Translations under genes and position numbers: made by a program
Assembly (NCBI GenBank): GCA_045130275.1
Contig: JBGUPL010000108.1
Location: forward strand, 1-9,391
Length of the DNA: 9,391 nucleotides
Reading direction: 5' to 3'
Source of the DNA: F23-D06 sp045130275
GTDB taxonomy: Bacteria; Bacteroidota; Bacteroidia; Bacteroidales; WCHB1-69
Shown: in pieces, positions 1-6,662 of the stretch
Layout of the letters: each line of letters starts with the position of its first letter
How positions within the stretch are numbered: the stretch's first letter is position 1
The notes under the pieces: model-generated
What the model was told of the DNA's origin: nothing
Databases searched by the model: none
Seen by the model: the letters and a program-made list of their open reading frames with translations, nothing else

Positions 1-1
1 A

Positions 2-139
2 CAAAAAGACCGATGGGGCACTCCCTTATACTATCTTGACGGTCAGACCCTTAGACTTAAAGACCGATGGGGCGCACCGGTCTATTACTTCGATTTCATT
101 CCCGACCGATGGCAGATTGCCTGCATCGTGCTGATGTAA
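2..139 (+). CDS. 3' end of a repeat-containing protein (partial)
   Basis: An open frame enters from the left edge and stops at a TAA at 137-139, giving the last 45 residues of a protein that starts outside the window. The fragment has two copies of an 18-residue unit, KDRWGxPxYYxD plus spacer, beginning at bases 5 and 59. The first 15 bases of each unit are identical, and a shorter DRW follows at 104-112. It ends in a hydrophobic stretch, WQIACIVLM. The pattern resembles short aromatic and glycine tandem repeats of the WG-repeat kind, but I cannot assign a family from so little. The gene converges on sodB, with only 32 bases between the two stop codons. Function unknown; the in-frame, codon-phased repeat makes coding likely. 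Confidence 0.6.
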   Translation, partial: QKDRWGTPLYYLDGQTLRLKDRWGAPVYYFDFIPDRWQIACIVLM

Positions 140-141
140 TC

Positions 142-177
142 AGCCAATAGCCAAAAGCTAAAAGCCAATAGCTAAAA
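142..177. repeat. Short direct repeat between convergent genes
   Basis: Two copies of AGCCAATAGCyAAAA lie 21 bases apart (142-156 and 163-177) in the gap between the convergent partial gene and sodB. The second copy contains the sodB stop codon (172-174 as read on the plus strand). Simple AGCCAATAGC-type repeats of this kind are, as far as I recall, common between Bacteroidales genes. I see no strong terminator hairpin for either gene here; TAGC (148-151) and GCTA (157-160) could pair only weakly. Confidence 0.55.
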
Positions 178-753
178 CCTTCCCGCCACAACGTTCCAGT
201 CCACAATCTGCCACAGCGCGCTGAGGTGGTCAGGACGACGGTTCTGGTAATCCAAATAGTAAGCATGTTCCCACACATCGAAAGTCAGCAGCGGGCGAAG
301 TCCCTTCTGCACCGGGTTGGCTGCGTTGGTCTCCTGTGTGATCACCAACTTGCCGTCAGCATCGGCGGAGAGCCACACCCAGCCGGAGCCGAACAGCGTG
401 GCACCTGCCTGGACGAACGCCTTCTGGAACTCCTCAAAAGAGCCGAACTGCGCGTCGATGGCTTCCGCAAGTGCACCCGTAGGCTTGTTTTCGGCCAACG
501 GACTGCGGAATTGCTGGAAATAGAGATTGTGGTTCAAGATCTGTCCGGCGTTGTTGAGCATCCCGCCGGAGGCCGTCTTCACGATCTCCACCAAATCCTT
601 GTCCGCAAACGGTGTGCCTTCAATAGCTGCATTCAGATTGTTAACATATCCTTGCAAATGTTTGCCGTGGTGAAAGCCGATAGTCTGTTCCGAAATCACC
701 GGTTCCAAGGCGTTTGCCGCATAAGGCAGCGTAATCAATTCAAATTTTCCCAT
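172..753 (-). CDS. sodB: Superoxide dismutase, Fe/Mn family
   Basis: Converts superoxide to oxygen and hydrogen peroxide; cytosolic, with no signal peptide. The 193-residue product is of normal length and complete. The N-terminal helical hairpin carries FHHGKH with metal ligand His28, and NNAGQILNHNLYF gives Gln71 and ligand His75. The C-terminal alpha/beta domain has FGSGWVWL (121-128) and DVWEHAYYLDYQNRR with ligands Asp159 and His163. Gln71 in the N-terminal half is the iron-SOD arrangement. Thr157, two residues before the Asp ligand, is also what iron-preferring enzymes carry, whereas manganese and cambialistic ones usually have Gly. The sequence is close to the Porphyromonas and Bacteroides enzymes I recall, some of which accept both metals, so an iron preference is only an inference. 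The gene has its own promoter (788-795) and is monocistronic in this window. The ATG at 753 fits the family N-terminus. Confidence 0.95.
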   Translation of the reverse strand: MGKFELITLPYAANALEPVISEQTIGFHHGKHLQGYVNNLNAAIEGTPFADKDLVEIVKTASGGMLNNAGQILNHNLYFQQFRSPLAENKPTGALAEAIDAQFGSFEEFQKAFVQAGATLFGSGWVWLSADADGKLVITQETNAANPVQKGLRPLLTFDVWEHAYYLDYQNRRPDHLSALWQIVDWNVVAGRF

Positions 754-787
754 AGTGTAAAGATTCTATAATAACAATATTGCTTGG

Positions 788-795
788 CAAAGATA
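788..795 (-). promoter_or_regulatory. -7 element of the sodB promoter
   Basis: Read on the minus strand this is TATCTTTG, a match to the Bacteroidota -7 consensus TAnnTTTG, and it lies 34 bases upstream of the sodB ATG. No clear TTTG -33 element stands 19-21 bases further upstream (minus-strand sequence there is ATGG-like). The promoter may therefore be weak or depend on an activator. Confidence 0.6.
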
Positions 796-893
796 GCATT
801 TTTTATTGAATCAGCCATAAGAAAACACTTTCTGACGATTAGTGAAAATAGTTGGTCATACTGATAAACAGAAGACAGTTCCATCATTTTTCG

Positions 894-901
894 TACCTTT
901 G
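894..901 (+). promoter_or_regulatory. -7 element of the GH3 promoter
   Basis: TACCTTTG matches TAnnTTTG. Transcription would start around 906-909, leaving an untranslated leader of about 160 bases. The -33 position has no TTTG, which fits a promoter needing an activator, as is common for carbohydrate genes in this phylum (inference). Confidence 0.5.
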
Positions 902-911
902 CGCCTTAAAA

Positions 912-952
912 AAAACAAAGGATAATTTTATTGCATTTCGTTTCTTTGTTTT
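912..952 (+). promoter_or_regulatory. Possible 5'-end stem-loop in the GH3 leader
   Basis: AAAACAAAG (912-920) is the exact reverse complement of CTTTGTTTT (944-952), and the stem can grow inward by a G-T and an A-T pair, leaving a loop of about 20 bases. It would sit at or just after the predicted transcript start. A second small hairpin, ATCATCT (990-996) with AGATGAT (1002-1008) and a 5-base loop, lies further down the leader. Both are AU-rich and could be chance in such a sequence. Confidence 0.35.
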
Positions 953-1070
953 ATTATTTATTTGTCTATCAATATATTACAAAAAAAATATCATCTAGTA
1001 AAGATGATGCAAATAGGTAAACGAAGCAGACGGAAATGCATTTGATTGTAAGTTTTTGAAAAAAACAGAT

Positions 1071-3200
1071 ATGAAAAAAATAATAATCAGCATCATAGGC
1101 ATAGTCCTAACATTAAGCGCAATGGCACAGCAGGATTTCCGAGACACGAAGCTCTCGATTGACGAGCGCGCACAAATCCTTTTGAGCCAGCTTTCTTTAG
1201 AAGAAAAATTAGGAATGATGGAACACCATAATCCTGCCATAGAGCGATTAGGGATACCGGCGTACAGTTGGTGGAACGAGGCGTTGCACGGGGTGGCCCG
1301 CAACGGTTACGCCACGGTATATCCGATGCCCATCGCGTTAGCCGCCACTTTCGATGACAAGGCGGTGCAGGAGATGTTCAGCATGGTGGCTGACGAAGCA
1401 CGGATGAAATACTACCGCAGCCAAAAGGCAGGCCAGTACGATGATTACACCGGGCTCACCTTCTTCACTCCGAACATCAATATCTTTCGGGATCCACGGT
1501 GGGGTCGGGGCATGGAAACCTACGGCGAGGATCCGTACCTCACCGGACGCATGGGCGCGGCCTGTGTGAACGGTCTGCAGCAGAAAGTCAACGGACGTTA
1601 CAAGTCGCTTGCGTGCATCAAACATTTTGCAGTGCACAGCGGGCCCGAAGCCGACCGACACTCTTTCGACGCCTCCGTCAGCGGCCGGGCATTTTGGACT
1701 ACCTATCTGCCTGCATTCAAATACGTTATCGACCATTCAGAGGTGAGCATGGTGATGTGTGGTTACAATCGGTTGAACGGTGTGCCTTGCTGTACCAACG
1801 AGAGTCTGCTGATGCAGATTCTGCGCGACCAATGGGGTTATGACGGGCTGTTCGTCACCGACTGCTGGGCGCTGAACGACTGTTGGGAGCGCGACACGGT
1901 GATTCCGCGGCATGAAACGCATGCATCTGCCGCCGATGCCGCCGCCGCCGCATTCGGCTCGGTCATCGATCTGGAGTGCGGAAGTGGTCTCAATGCTCTG
2001 AAAGAGGCCTATTTCAAAGGAATGATTCCTATAGATATTATTGATTATCATGTACTTAAAATACTCAAAGCACGTCTGGCTTTGGGAATGTTCGATCCAC
2101 AGCAACCGTTCTGGAAACAGCCGGACACAACTTTATTTGACAAGACAGCCCTCAAAATGGCACAAAAGAGTATCGTGCTGTTGCAAAACCGAAATGAAAT
2201 CCTGCCGTTGCAGCCTGACAAATACAAGAAAATTGCCATTGTGGGACCCAACGCGGCGGATTCCGTGATGCTGTGCGGAAACTATAACGGGACCCCTCGT
2301 CACGCGGTGACTATTTATGAAGGCATTGTCAACTATATCAACCAGTTGCCTGGAAATCAACGCCCTAAAATCTATTTTGACACGGCGTGTCACCACGTGG
2401 ATGGCAAGTATCGTTTGCCCCGTGACTTCGACAAGCAAATTGCGAAGTGTGACCTGGTGATTTTTGTTGGCGGGCTTTCTCCCGCACTTGAAGGCGAAGA
2501 ATTGAAAGTGGAGTTGGACGGTTTCCACGGCGGCGACAGAACCTCCATCAACTTGCCGCGAATCCAAGAGGGCACATTGATGAAAATCAAAAAGATGGGA
2601 AAACCCGTGGTCTTTGTGCTTTGTTCCGGCGGCGCAGTGGCATTGGACTGGGAGAACGACAACTTGGATGCGGTGTTAGCCGGCTGGTACGGCGGACAGG
2701 CGGCGGGGACAGCCATGGCGGATGTGCTTTTCGGCAAAATCAACCCCAGCGGCAAACTGCCCGTAACTTTCTACAGCGCCAGCAACGAACTCCCACCATT
2801 CGACAGTTACGAGATGGAGAACCGCACCTACCGCTTCATGTCGGAAAAGCCCCTTTATCCTTTTGGATACGGACTGAGTTACACGCAATTCGAATATGTT
2901 AATGCCAAATACGACCCGATCGGACATGTTTTCACCTGTACCATCCAAAATACAGGTAAATATAACGGGGAAGAGGTGGCACAGCTCTATTTGACAAACT
3001 TGGAAGACAAGCATGGACCGGTAAAAACATTGGTGGGCTTCAAGCGTGTATTTATACCTGCCGGAGGAAAAGTAAACGTCTCTTTCCAAGTGGATGATGA
3101 GTTTTTCCAAGTGTTTTCCGACGACCGTCAGCATTTTGAAAGCCACCCAGGTCGTTGCCTTTTACACTACGGGAACAGCGTGATGGAAGTAAGTTATTAG
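1071..3200 (+). CDS. Secreted GH3 glycosidase (beta-xylosidase/beta-glucosidase type)
   Basis: A glycoside hydrolase family 3 enzyme that removes terminal beta-linked sugars from oligosaccharides. I start it at ATG 1071, because the signal peptide (MKKIIISIIGIVLTLSAMAQ, cleavage after AMA) begins there; a TTG 15 bases upstream is unlikely. The mature protein is expected in the periplasm or at the surface. The N-terminal barrel (about 25-345) has YSWWNEALHGVAR, FRDPRWGRGMETYGEDPYLTG in pieces, KHFAVHSGPEADRH from Lys184, and GLFVTDCWA with the likely nucleophile Asp264. The alpha/beta sandwich (about 380-585) has EGEEL from Glu474 and GGDRTSINLP; the acid/base Glu is probably within 474-477, not proven. 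An Fn3-like domain fills about 608-690. No PA14 insert is seen, so 709 residues is shorter than many relatives. The WWNEALHGV and TDCWA forms favour the xylosidase branch; exact substrate unknown. No SusC/SusD pair is adjacent. Confidence 0.88.
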   Translation: MKKIIISIIGIVLTLSAMAQQDFRDTKLSIDERAQILLSQLSLEEKLGMMEHHNPAIERLGIPAYSWWNEALHGVARNGYATVYPMPIALAATFDDKAVQEMFSMVADEARMKYYRSQKAGQYDDYTGLTFFTPNINIFRDPRWGRGMETYGEDPYLTGRMGAACVNGLQQKVNGRYKSLACIKHFAVHSGPEADRHSFDASVSGRAFWTTYLPAFKYVIDHSEVSMVMCGYNRLNGVPCCTNESLLMQILRDQWGYDGLFVTDCWALNDCWERDTVIPRHETHASAADAAAAAFGSVIDLECGSGLNALKEAYFKGMIPIDIIDYHVLKILKARLALGMFDPQQPFWKQPDTTLFDKTALKMAQKSIVLLQNRNEILPLQPDKYKKIAIVGPNAADSVMLCGNYNGTPRHAVTIYEGIVNYINQLPGNQRPKIYFDTACHHVDGKYRLPRDFDKQIAKCDLVIFVGGLSPALEGEELKVELDGFHGGDRTSINLPRIQEGTLMKIKKMGKPVVFVLCSGGAVALDWENDNLDAVLAGWYGGQAAGTAMADVLFGKINPSGKLPVTFYSASNELPPFDSYEMENRTYRFMSEKPLYPFGYGLSYTQFEYVNAKYDPIGHVFTCTIQNTGKYNGEEVAQLYLTNLEDKHGPVKTLVGFKRVFIPAGGKVNVSFQVDDEFFQVFSDDRQHFESHPGRCLLHYGNSVMEVSY

Positions 3201-3212
3201 GAGCAAAGACCA

Positions 3213-3250
3213 AAGGCCAGACGGCGACTCGCCGCGCCGTGCCTTTTCTT
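3213..3250 (+). terminator. Intrinsic terminator after the GH3 gene
   Basis: A G+C-rich hairpin starts 12 bases after the GH3 stop. AAGGC (3213-3217) and ACGGCG (3221-3226), with a CAG bulge between them, pair with CGCCGT (3235-3240) and GCCTT (3241-3245), closing an 8-base loop. TTTTCTT (3244-3250) follows. This separates the glycosidase gene from rpe. Confidence 0.65.
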
Positions 3251-3264
3251 GCGGGAATCCTAAG

Positions 3265-3295
3265 TTTGTATGCATTAAAAATTTGTGTACTTTTG
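3265..3295 (+). promoter_or_regulatory. Promoter of the rpe operon
   Basis: TTTG at 3265-3268, a 19-base spacer, then TACTTTTG at 3288-3295: an essentially complete match to the Bacteroidota housekeeping promoter. Transcription would begin near 3301, about 15 bases before the rpe ATG. Its position also rules out the TTG at 3283 as the rpe start, since that codon lies within the promoter. Confidence 0.8.
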
Positions 3296-3315
3296 CACCC
3301 TCAAAAAGTAAAGAT

Positions 3316-3972
3316 ATGAGCGTGAAACCTATTATCGCACCGTCGCTGCTGTCGGCGGATTTCAACCGGTTAGGGGAAGAGATTGAGATGTTGAACCGTT
3401 CTGAGGCGGACTGGATCCACCTGGATGTGATGGATGGCGTGTTTGTGCCGAATATTTCTTTCGGGATGCCCGTCATCAAGGCCGTCCGAAAATTAGCTCA
3501 AAAACCATTGGACACCCATCTGATGATCGTGCAACCAGAGCGTTACATCCAAACTTTCAAAGAGATAGGATGTGATCTGCTAACGGTCCACTGGGAAGCC
3601 TGCACACATCTGCACCGCACGATTTACCAAATCAAGGAACATGACATGCTGGCTGGAGTCGCATTGAACCCTCATACGCCCGTTTCAGGATTAGAAGATA
3701 TTATTCAAGATGTTGATTTAGTGCTGATTATGTCGGTAAATCCCGGTTTTGGAGGACAAAAATTCATCCAACGCTCGCTGCACCGCATCACAGAGCTTCG
3801 CGCAATGATCAAACGCAACAAGTCGAATGCGCTCATCGAGGTGGATGGCGGTGTCAACGCCGACAACATTGCGGATATCATCAACGCCGGCGCTGATGCG
3901 GTAGTGGCCGGCAACGCGGTCTTCAAAGCGGAAAATCCTGAAAATATGATTCACCAATTAAAACACTTATAA
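3316..3972 (+). CDS. rpe: Ribulose-phosphate 3-epimerase
   Basis: Interconverts D-ribulose 5-phosphate and D-xylulose 5-phosphate in the pentose phosphate pathway; cytosolic, metal-dependent. The product is 218 residues, normal for the family, and a full (beta/alpha)8 barrel can be traced. IAPSLLSADF is at 7-16. HLDVMDGVFVPN supplies metal ligands His35 and Asp37, and THLMI supplies His68. VNPGFGGQKF (141-150) holds a conserved phosphate-side loop. IEVDGGVN supplies Asp177, which with Asp37 should be the catalytic acid-base pair, and GADAVVAGNAVF (192-203) binds phosphate. ATG 3316 is chosen because it gives the family N-terminus and lies just downstream of the promoter. It is first in an operon with an exported protein 3 bases downstream and a sugar permease. 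Nothing looks unusual in the sequence. Confidence 0.96.
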   Translation: MSVKPIIAPSLLSADFNRLGEEIEMLNRSEADWIHLDVMDGVFVPNISFGMPVIKAVRKLAQKPLDTHLMIVQPERYIQTFKEIGCDLLTVHWEACTHLHRTIYQIKEHDMLAGVALNPHTPVSGLEDIIQDVDLVLIMSVNPGFGGQKFIQRSLHRITELRAMIKRNKSNALIEVDGGVNADNIADIINAGADAVVAGNAVFKAENPENMIHQLKHL

Positions 3973-3975
3973 CAA

Positions 3976-4599
3976 ATGAAAAAACTTTTTATTTTTCTAT
4001 TTGTAGGATTGTGCTTGATTTCTAATGCGCAAACCGTTACCTACCAAGATATTTTGGAACAAAAGTCGGCCAAAGAGTTAACTGGAAAAAAGGGTGGTGA
4101 TGACATCACGACTTATGTGGCGTCCGACGGAGTAACGTACAAGATTGGCTCCACCATTACATACGGTTATCCGACAAATGGCAAATATTATGTCTATTTT
4201 AAGGATGTTACAGGCAGTTGGATAAACGCACTGGCAGAAGATGAAAAAGCAACAACTTCTGATCGTGCGGTAAGTCAAGAGCGTGCGGAGCGTATCGAAA
4301 ATCGTGCCGGCGGTGTGGCCACCATCAAAAGAATCCAGTGCGTTCCTGTGGATCCTTTCAACAAAATGACCTGCGGCTGCAAAATCTACCTCGTGCTGAA
4401 CCGCGGCGGTCTGGCCTGCACCAACTTTGAAGAAGCAATTGCCACGAAAGAAGTGGTCGTCAAAGCCAATCTGGAAGACATGGCCTCCGAAGCTGCCATA
4501 CAAGAATTGAAGAAATGGAAGGAAAAACTGGATCTCCAGATCATTACCCAAGAGGAATATGATGCCAAAAAGGCAGAATTGATGAAAAAAATCAAATAA
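3976..4599 (+). CDS. Exported protein of unknown function, SHOCT-like C-terminus
   Basis: I do not recognise a named family for this 207-residue protein. It starts with a clear signal peptide (MKKLFIFLFVGLCLISNAQ, cleavage after SNA). There is no lipobox cysteine, so it should be soluble in the periplasm or exported further. Residues about 20-70 are rich in Gly, Tyr and Thr (GVTYKIGSTITYGYP) and look beta-stranded. A middle part has a CGC pair in NKMTCGCKIYLVLNRGG. The last 35 residues (173-207) form one amphipathic helical segment, ELKKWKEKLDLQIITQEEYDAKKAELMKKI, quoted here in pieces: ELKKWKEKLDLQ then IITQEEYDAKKAELMKKI. This fits the SHOCT short C-terminal domain, which is thought to mediate oligomerisation. 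It sits 3 bases after rpe and 12 bases before the permease gene, so it is almost certainly cotranscribed. Role unknown. Confidence 0.85.
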   Translation: MKKLFIFLFVGLCLISNAQTVTYQDILEQKSAKELTGKKGGDDITTYVASDGVTYKIGSTITYGYPTNGKYYVYFKDVTGSWINALAEDEKATTSDRAVSQERAERIENRAGGVATIKRIQCVPVDPFNKMTCGCKIYLVLNRGGLACTNFEEAIATKEVVVKANLEDMASEAAIQELKKWKEKLDLQIITQEEYDAKKAELMKKIK

Positions 4600-4611
4600 G
4601 CACATTTATTT

Positions 4612-5862
4612 ATGGAAGAAAAGAAAAAAAGTACCGCATACAGTATGTTCGTTATCGGATCGCTGTTTTTCGTATTCGGTTTCGTAACATGGTTGAATAA
4701 CATTTTAATCCCCTACATGCGCACTTCCTGCGAACTGACCACGCAAGTGCAGGGTTATTTGGTGACGTTCGCCTTCTACATCGCCTACTTCGTGATGTCC
4801 ATTCCTTCTTCCTTCGTCTTGAAGAAGACAGGATACAGCAACGGAATGGCATTAGGACTGGTCGTCATGGCCATCGGCTGCATGATGTTCATCCCGGGAG
4901 CGAAAATGCGCAGCTACCCAATGTTTTTGTTGGGTCTTTTCCTGCAAGGCAGCGGGTTGTCGCTGTTACAGACCGCCAGCAACCCCTACGTCACGGTCAT
5001 CGGTCCCATTGAGTCGGCGGCGCGGCGTATGAGCATCATGGGCATCTGCAACAAGGTGGCCGGCATGATCGGCATCCTCGTGCTTTACAACGCCCTGTTC
5101 AGCGGCAAGGAACACCTCTTCGAGAGCATCAAGGAGATGGCTCCCGGTGCGGAGAAGGAGGCCATGTTGCAGCAGCTCTCCAACGGCGTCATCATCCCAT
5201 ACCTCATCATGACGGCCGTGCTCATCGCGCTGGTGCTCTTCATCAAAACCGCGAAACTTCCTGACATCGTGGAGGAAGAGAAAATAATCGGAGGACAGAA
5301 GACCAGTATTTTCAGCTTCCCGTACCTGTGGCTCGGCGTTTTAGCCATCTTCTTCTACGTGGGTGCTGAGGTCATCGCCATCGACACGCTGATCCCTTAC
5401 GGCGACTACTACGGCATTCCCACCCAGGTTTCCCACTATTTTGGCGTTTATGCTTTAATCGCCCTGTTGGTGGGTTATATCTGCGGCATCCTGTTCGTGC
5501 CGAAGGTGATTTCGCAACGGCAAGCCCTGATTATCCAACTGCTGCTCTCTGTCGCGCTGGTTATCGTGGCATTGTGCACAACGGGCATTGTCTCCATCAT
5601 TGCCATCATCTGTCTGAGCTTCGCGCACGCCATCATGTGGCCCGCCATCTGGCCGTTGGCCATCCATGATTTGGGCGACCACACCGAGTTCGCCTCCGCG
5701 CTGATGGTGATGGCCATCGTGGGCGGCGCCGTCATGCCGCTGATCTACGGCAAAATCGCCGACGCTGTGAACAATCACGCCGCCTACGCGCTGTTGTTCG
5801 TCAGCTACGCATACATCCTGTTCTTCGCCACGGTGGGGTACAAGATGGAGAAAAGAGGATAA
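4612..5862 (+). CDS. MFS sugar permease, FucP/GluP family
   Basis: A 416-residue inner-membrane transporter of the major facilitator superfamily, with about twelve hydrophobic segments in two six-helix halves and a short charged N-terminus. The first helix, FFVFGFVTWLNNILIPYMRT (19-38), and QTASNPYVTVIGP (120-132) are hallmarks of the fucose/glucose/galactose proton symporters. Compared with E. coli FucP from memory, the two acidic residues used for transport, Asp46 and Glu135, align with Asn30 and Gln120 here. As far as I recall the glucose/galactose (GluP) branch has such residues, so a hexose is more likely than fucose, but the substrate is not determined. GAEVIAIDTLIPYG in the seventh helix region and AHAIMWPAIWPLAIHDLG near helix ten are also typical. 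It is last in the rpe operon and is followed by a strong terminator. Confidence 0.9.
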   Translation: MEEKKKSTAYSMFVIGSLFFVFGFVTWLNNILIPYMRTSCELTTQVQGYLVTFAFYIAYFVMSIPSSFVLKKTGYSNGMALGLVVMAIGCMMFIPGAKMRSYPMFLLGLFLQGSGLSLLQTASNPYVTVIGPIESAARRMSIMGICNKVAGMIGILVLYNALFSGKEHLFESIKEMAPGAEKEAMLQQLSNGVIIPYLIMTAVLIALVLFIKTAKLPDIVEEEKIIGGQKTSIFSFPYLWLGVLAIFFYVGAEVIAIDTLIPYGDYYGIPTQVSHYFGVYALIALLVGYICGILFVPKVISQRQALIIQLLLSVALVIVALCTTGIVSIIAIICLSFAHAIMWPAIWPLAIHDLGDHTEFASALMVMAIVGGAVMPLIYGKIADAVNNHAAYALLFVSYAYILFFATVGYKMEKRG

Positions 5863-5888
5863 GAAGTTGAGGGGATAGGAAGATATAG

Positions 5889-5909
5889 GGCTGTTTCAAT
5901 GTGACAGCC
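5889..5909 (+). repeat. Inverted repeat downstream of the permease gene
   Basis: GGCTGT (5889-5894) and ACAGCC (5904-5909) can form a 6-bp stem with a 9-base loop. It lies between the permease stop codon and the main terminator and is followed by an A-rich run rather than T residues. It may simply be extra structure protecting the transcript end. Confidence 0.4.
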
Positions 5910-5922
5910 GAAAAGAAAAGAA

Positions 5923-5949
5923 GGGGCGTATCGCATACGCCCCATTTTT
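5923..5949 (+). terminator. Strong intrinsic terminator after the sugar permease
   Basis: GGGGCGTAT (5923-5931) pairs perfectly with ATACGCCCC (5935-5943) around a CGC loop, and ATTTTT follows (5944-5949). This is a classic Rho-independent terminator ending the rpe operon. It finishes only 8 bases before the trmO start codon. Confidence 0.85.
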
Positions 5950-5957
5950 AGAAATAC

Positions 5958-6662
5958 ATGGACGAAAAAATTGTTGAAACCAAGGTCATTGCGCGGGTGC
6001 GCAGCGAGTTCCCGACGAAGTTCGGGATTCCGCGCCAGAGCGGGCTGGTGCCGTCGTTGCGGGCGCGCATCGTGTTCGAGCCGGAGTTCCGGAATGCGGA
6101 AGCGTTGCGCGGCATCGAGGAATTTTCCCATTTGTGGCTGATTTGGGGATTCTCGGAAGTGCGGCAGGAAGGCTGGTCACCAACGGTGCGGCCTCCTCGT
6201 TTGGGCGGCAACCGTCGCATGGGCGTCTTCGCCACGCGCTCGCCTTTCCGCCCCAACCCCATCGGACTCTCCTGCGTGGAACTCATAGAGGCCGACTTCA
6301 ATCCCAAGAACCCCACCCTGCTCGTGGGCGGCGCCGACCTCATGGACGGTACCCCGATTTACGACATCAAACCCTATCTGCTCACCACCGACTGCCACCC
6401 GGAAGCCACCAAGGGGTTCACGCAAGAGCACGAGGATTACCAACTCAAGGTGGAATTTCCCGACCACATAATCAAGAAATTAACAGCAGAAAAAATAGAA
6501 AAACTAAGGGAAGTGCTGGCTCAAGACCCACGTCCCGCCTACCACCACGACGAAAACAGAATCTATGGATTTCTCTTTGATGGGTATGAGATTCATTTTC
6601 AAGTGGCCAACGACACACTGTGCGTATGTGAAATCAAAAAAAAACGTATCTTTGCGACCTGA
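5958..6662 (+). CDS. trmO: tRNA (t6A37) N6-methyltransferase TrmO (TsaA/YaeB family)
   Basis: Uses S-adenosylmethionine to methylate threonylcarbamoyladenosine at position 37 of a threonine tRNA, making m6t6A, which aids decoding. The 234-residue product matches E. coli TrmO along its length. PRQSGLV (25-31) and the core segment from Arg78 to Gly103 (RPPRLGGN, RMGVFATR, SPFRPNPIG) form the unusual beta-barrel cofactor site. DLMDGTPIYDIKPYL (127-141) and VLAQDPRPAY near residue 190 belong to the C-terminal part. ATG 5958 gives the right N-terminus. A strong terminator lies just upstream and no promoter match is visible in the gap, so expression may rely on read-through. The 3' end carries a promoter-like box serving pyrH, 12 bases downstream. 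Confidence 0.94.
   Translation: MDEKIVETKVIARVRSEFPTKFGIPRQSGLVPSLRARIVFEPEFRNAEALRGIEEFSHLWLIWGFSEVRQEGWSPTVRPPRLGGNRRMGVFATRSPFRPNPIGLSCVELIEADFNPKNPTLLVGGADLMDGTPIYDIKPYLLTTDCHPEATKGFTQEHEDYQLKVEFPDHIIKKLTAEKIEKLREVLAQDPRPAYHHDENRIYGFLFDGYEIHFQVANDTLCVCEIKKKRIFAT
6647..6654 (+). promoter_or_regulatory. -7 element for pyrH inside the end of trmO
   Basis: TATCTTTG matches TAnnTTTG exactly and stands 20 bases before the pyrH ATG, within the last codons of trmO. No TTTG is present 19-21 bases upstream. The leader would be very short. The next bases, TTTAGGAAACATG, give pyrH one of the few Shine-Dalgarno-like sites in the window. Confidence 0.55.

Larger units (their letters stand above)
754..1070. 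other. Divergent intergenic region and GH3 leader
   Basis: This 317-base gap separates sodB from the divergent GH3 gene. It holds two back-to-back -7 elements (788-795 minus, 894-901 plus) with about 98 bases between them, and then a strongly AT-rich leader of roughly 160 bases with two possible hairpins (912-952 and 990-1008). No open reading frame with coding character, tRNA or known riboswitch is apparent. The bases between the two promoters could hold a regulator site, but I see no convincing operator. Confidence 0.6.

Noticed and set aside
226..771. Plus-strand open frame (181 codons) opposite sodB
   Set aside because: The minus strand encodes a complete SOD with all metal ligands; the sense frame even covers the sodB promoter.
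1056..1070. TTG start that would lengthen the GH3 enzyme by five residues
   Set aside because: ATG 1071 begins a standard signal peptide directly; the extra residues add nothing to it.
3283..3315. TTG start that would add eleven residues to Rpe
   Set aside because: The codon lies inside the promoter, upstream of the expected transcript start, and the extension has no family counterpart.
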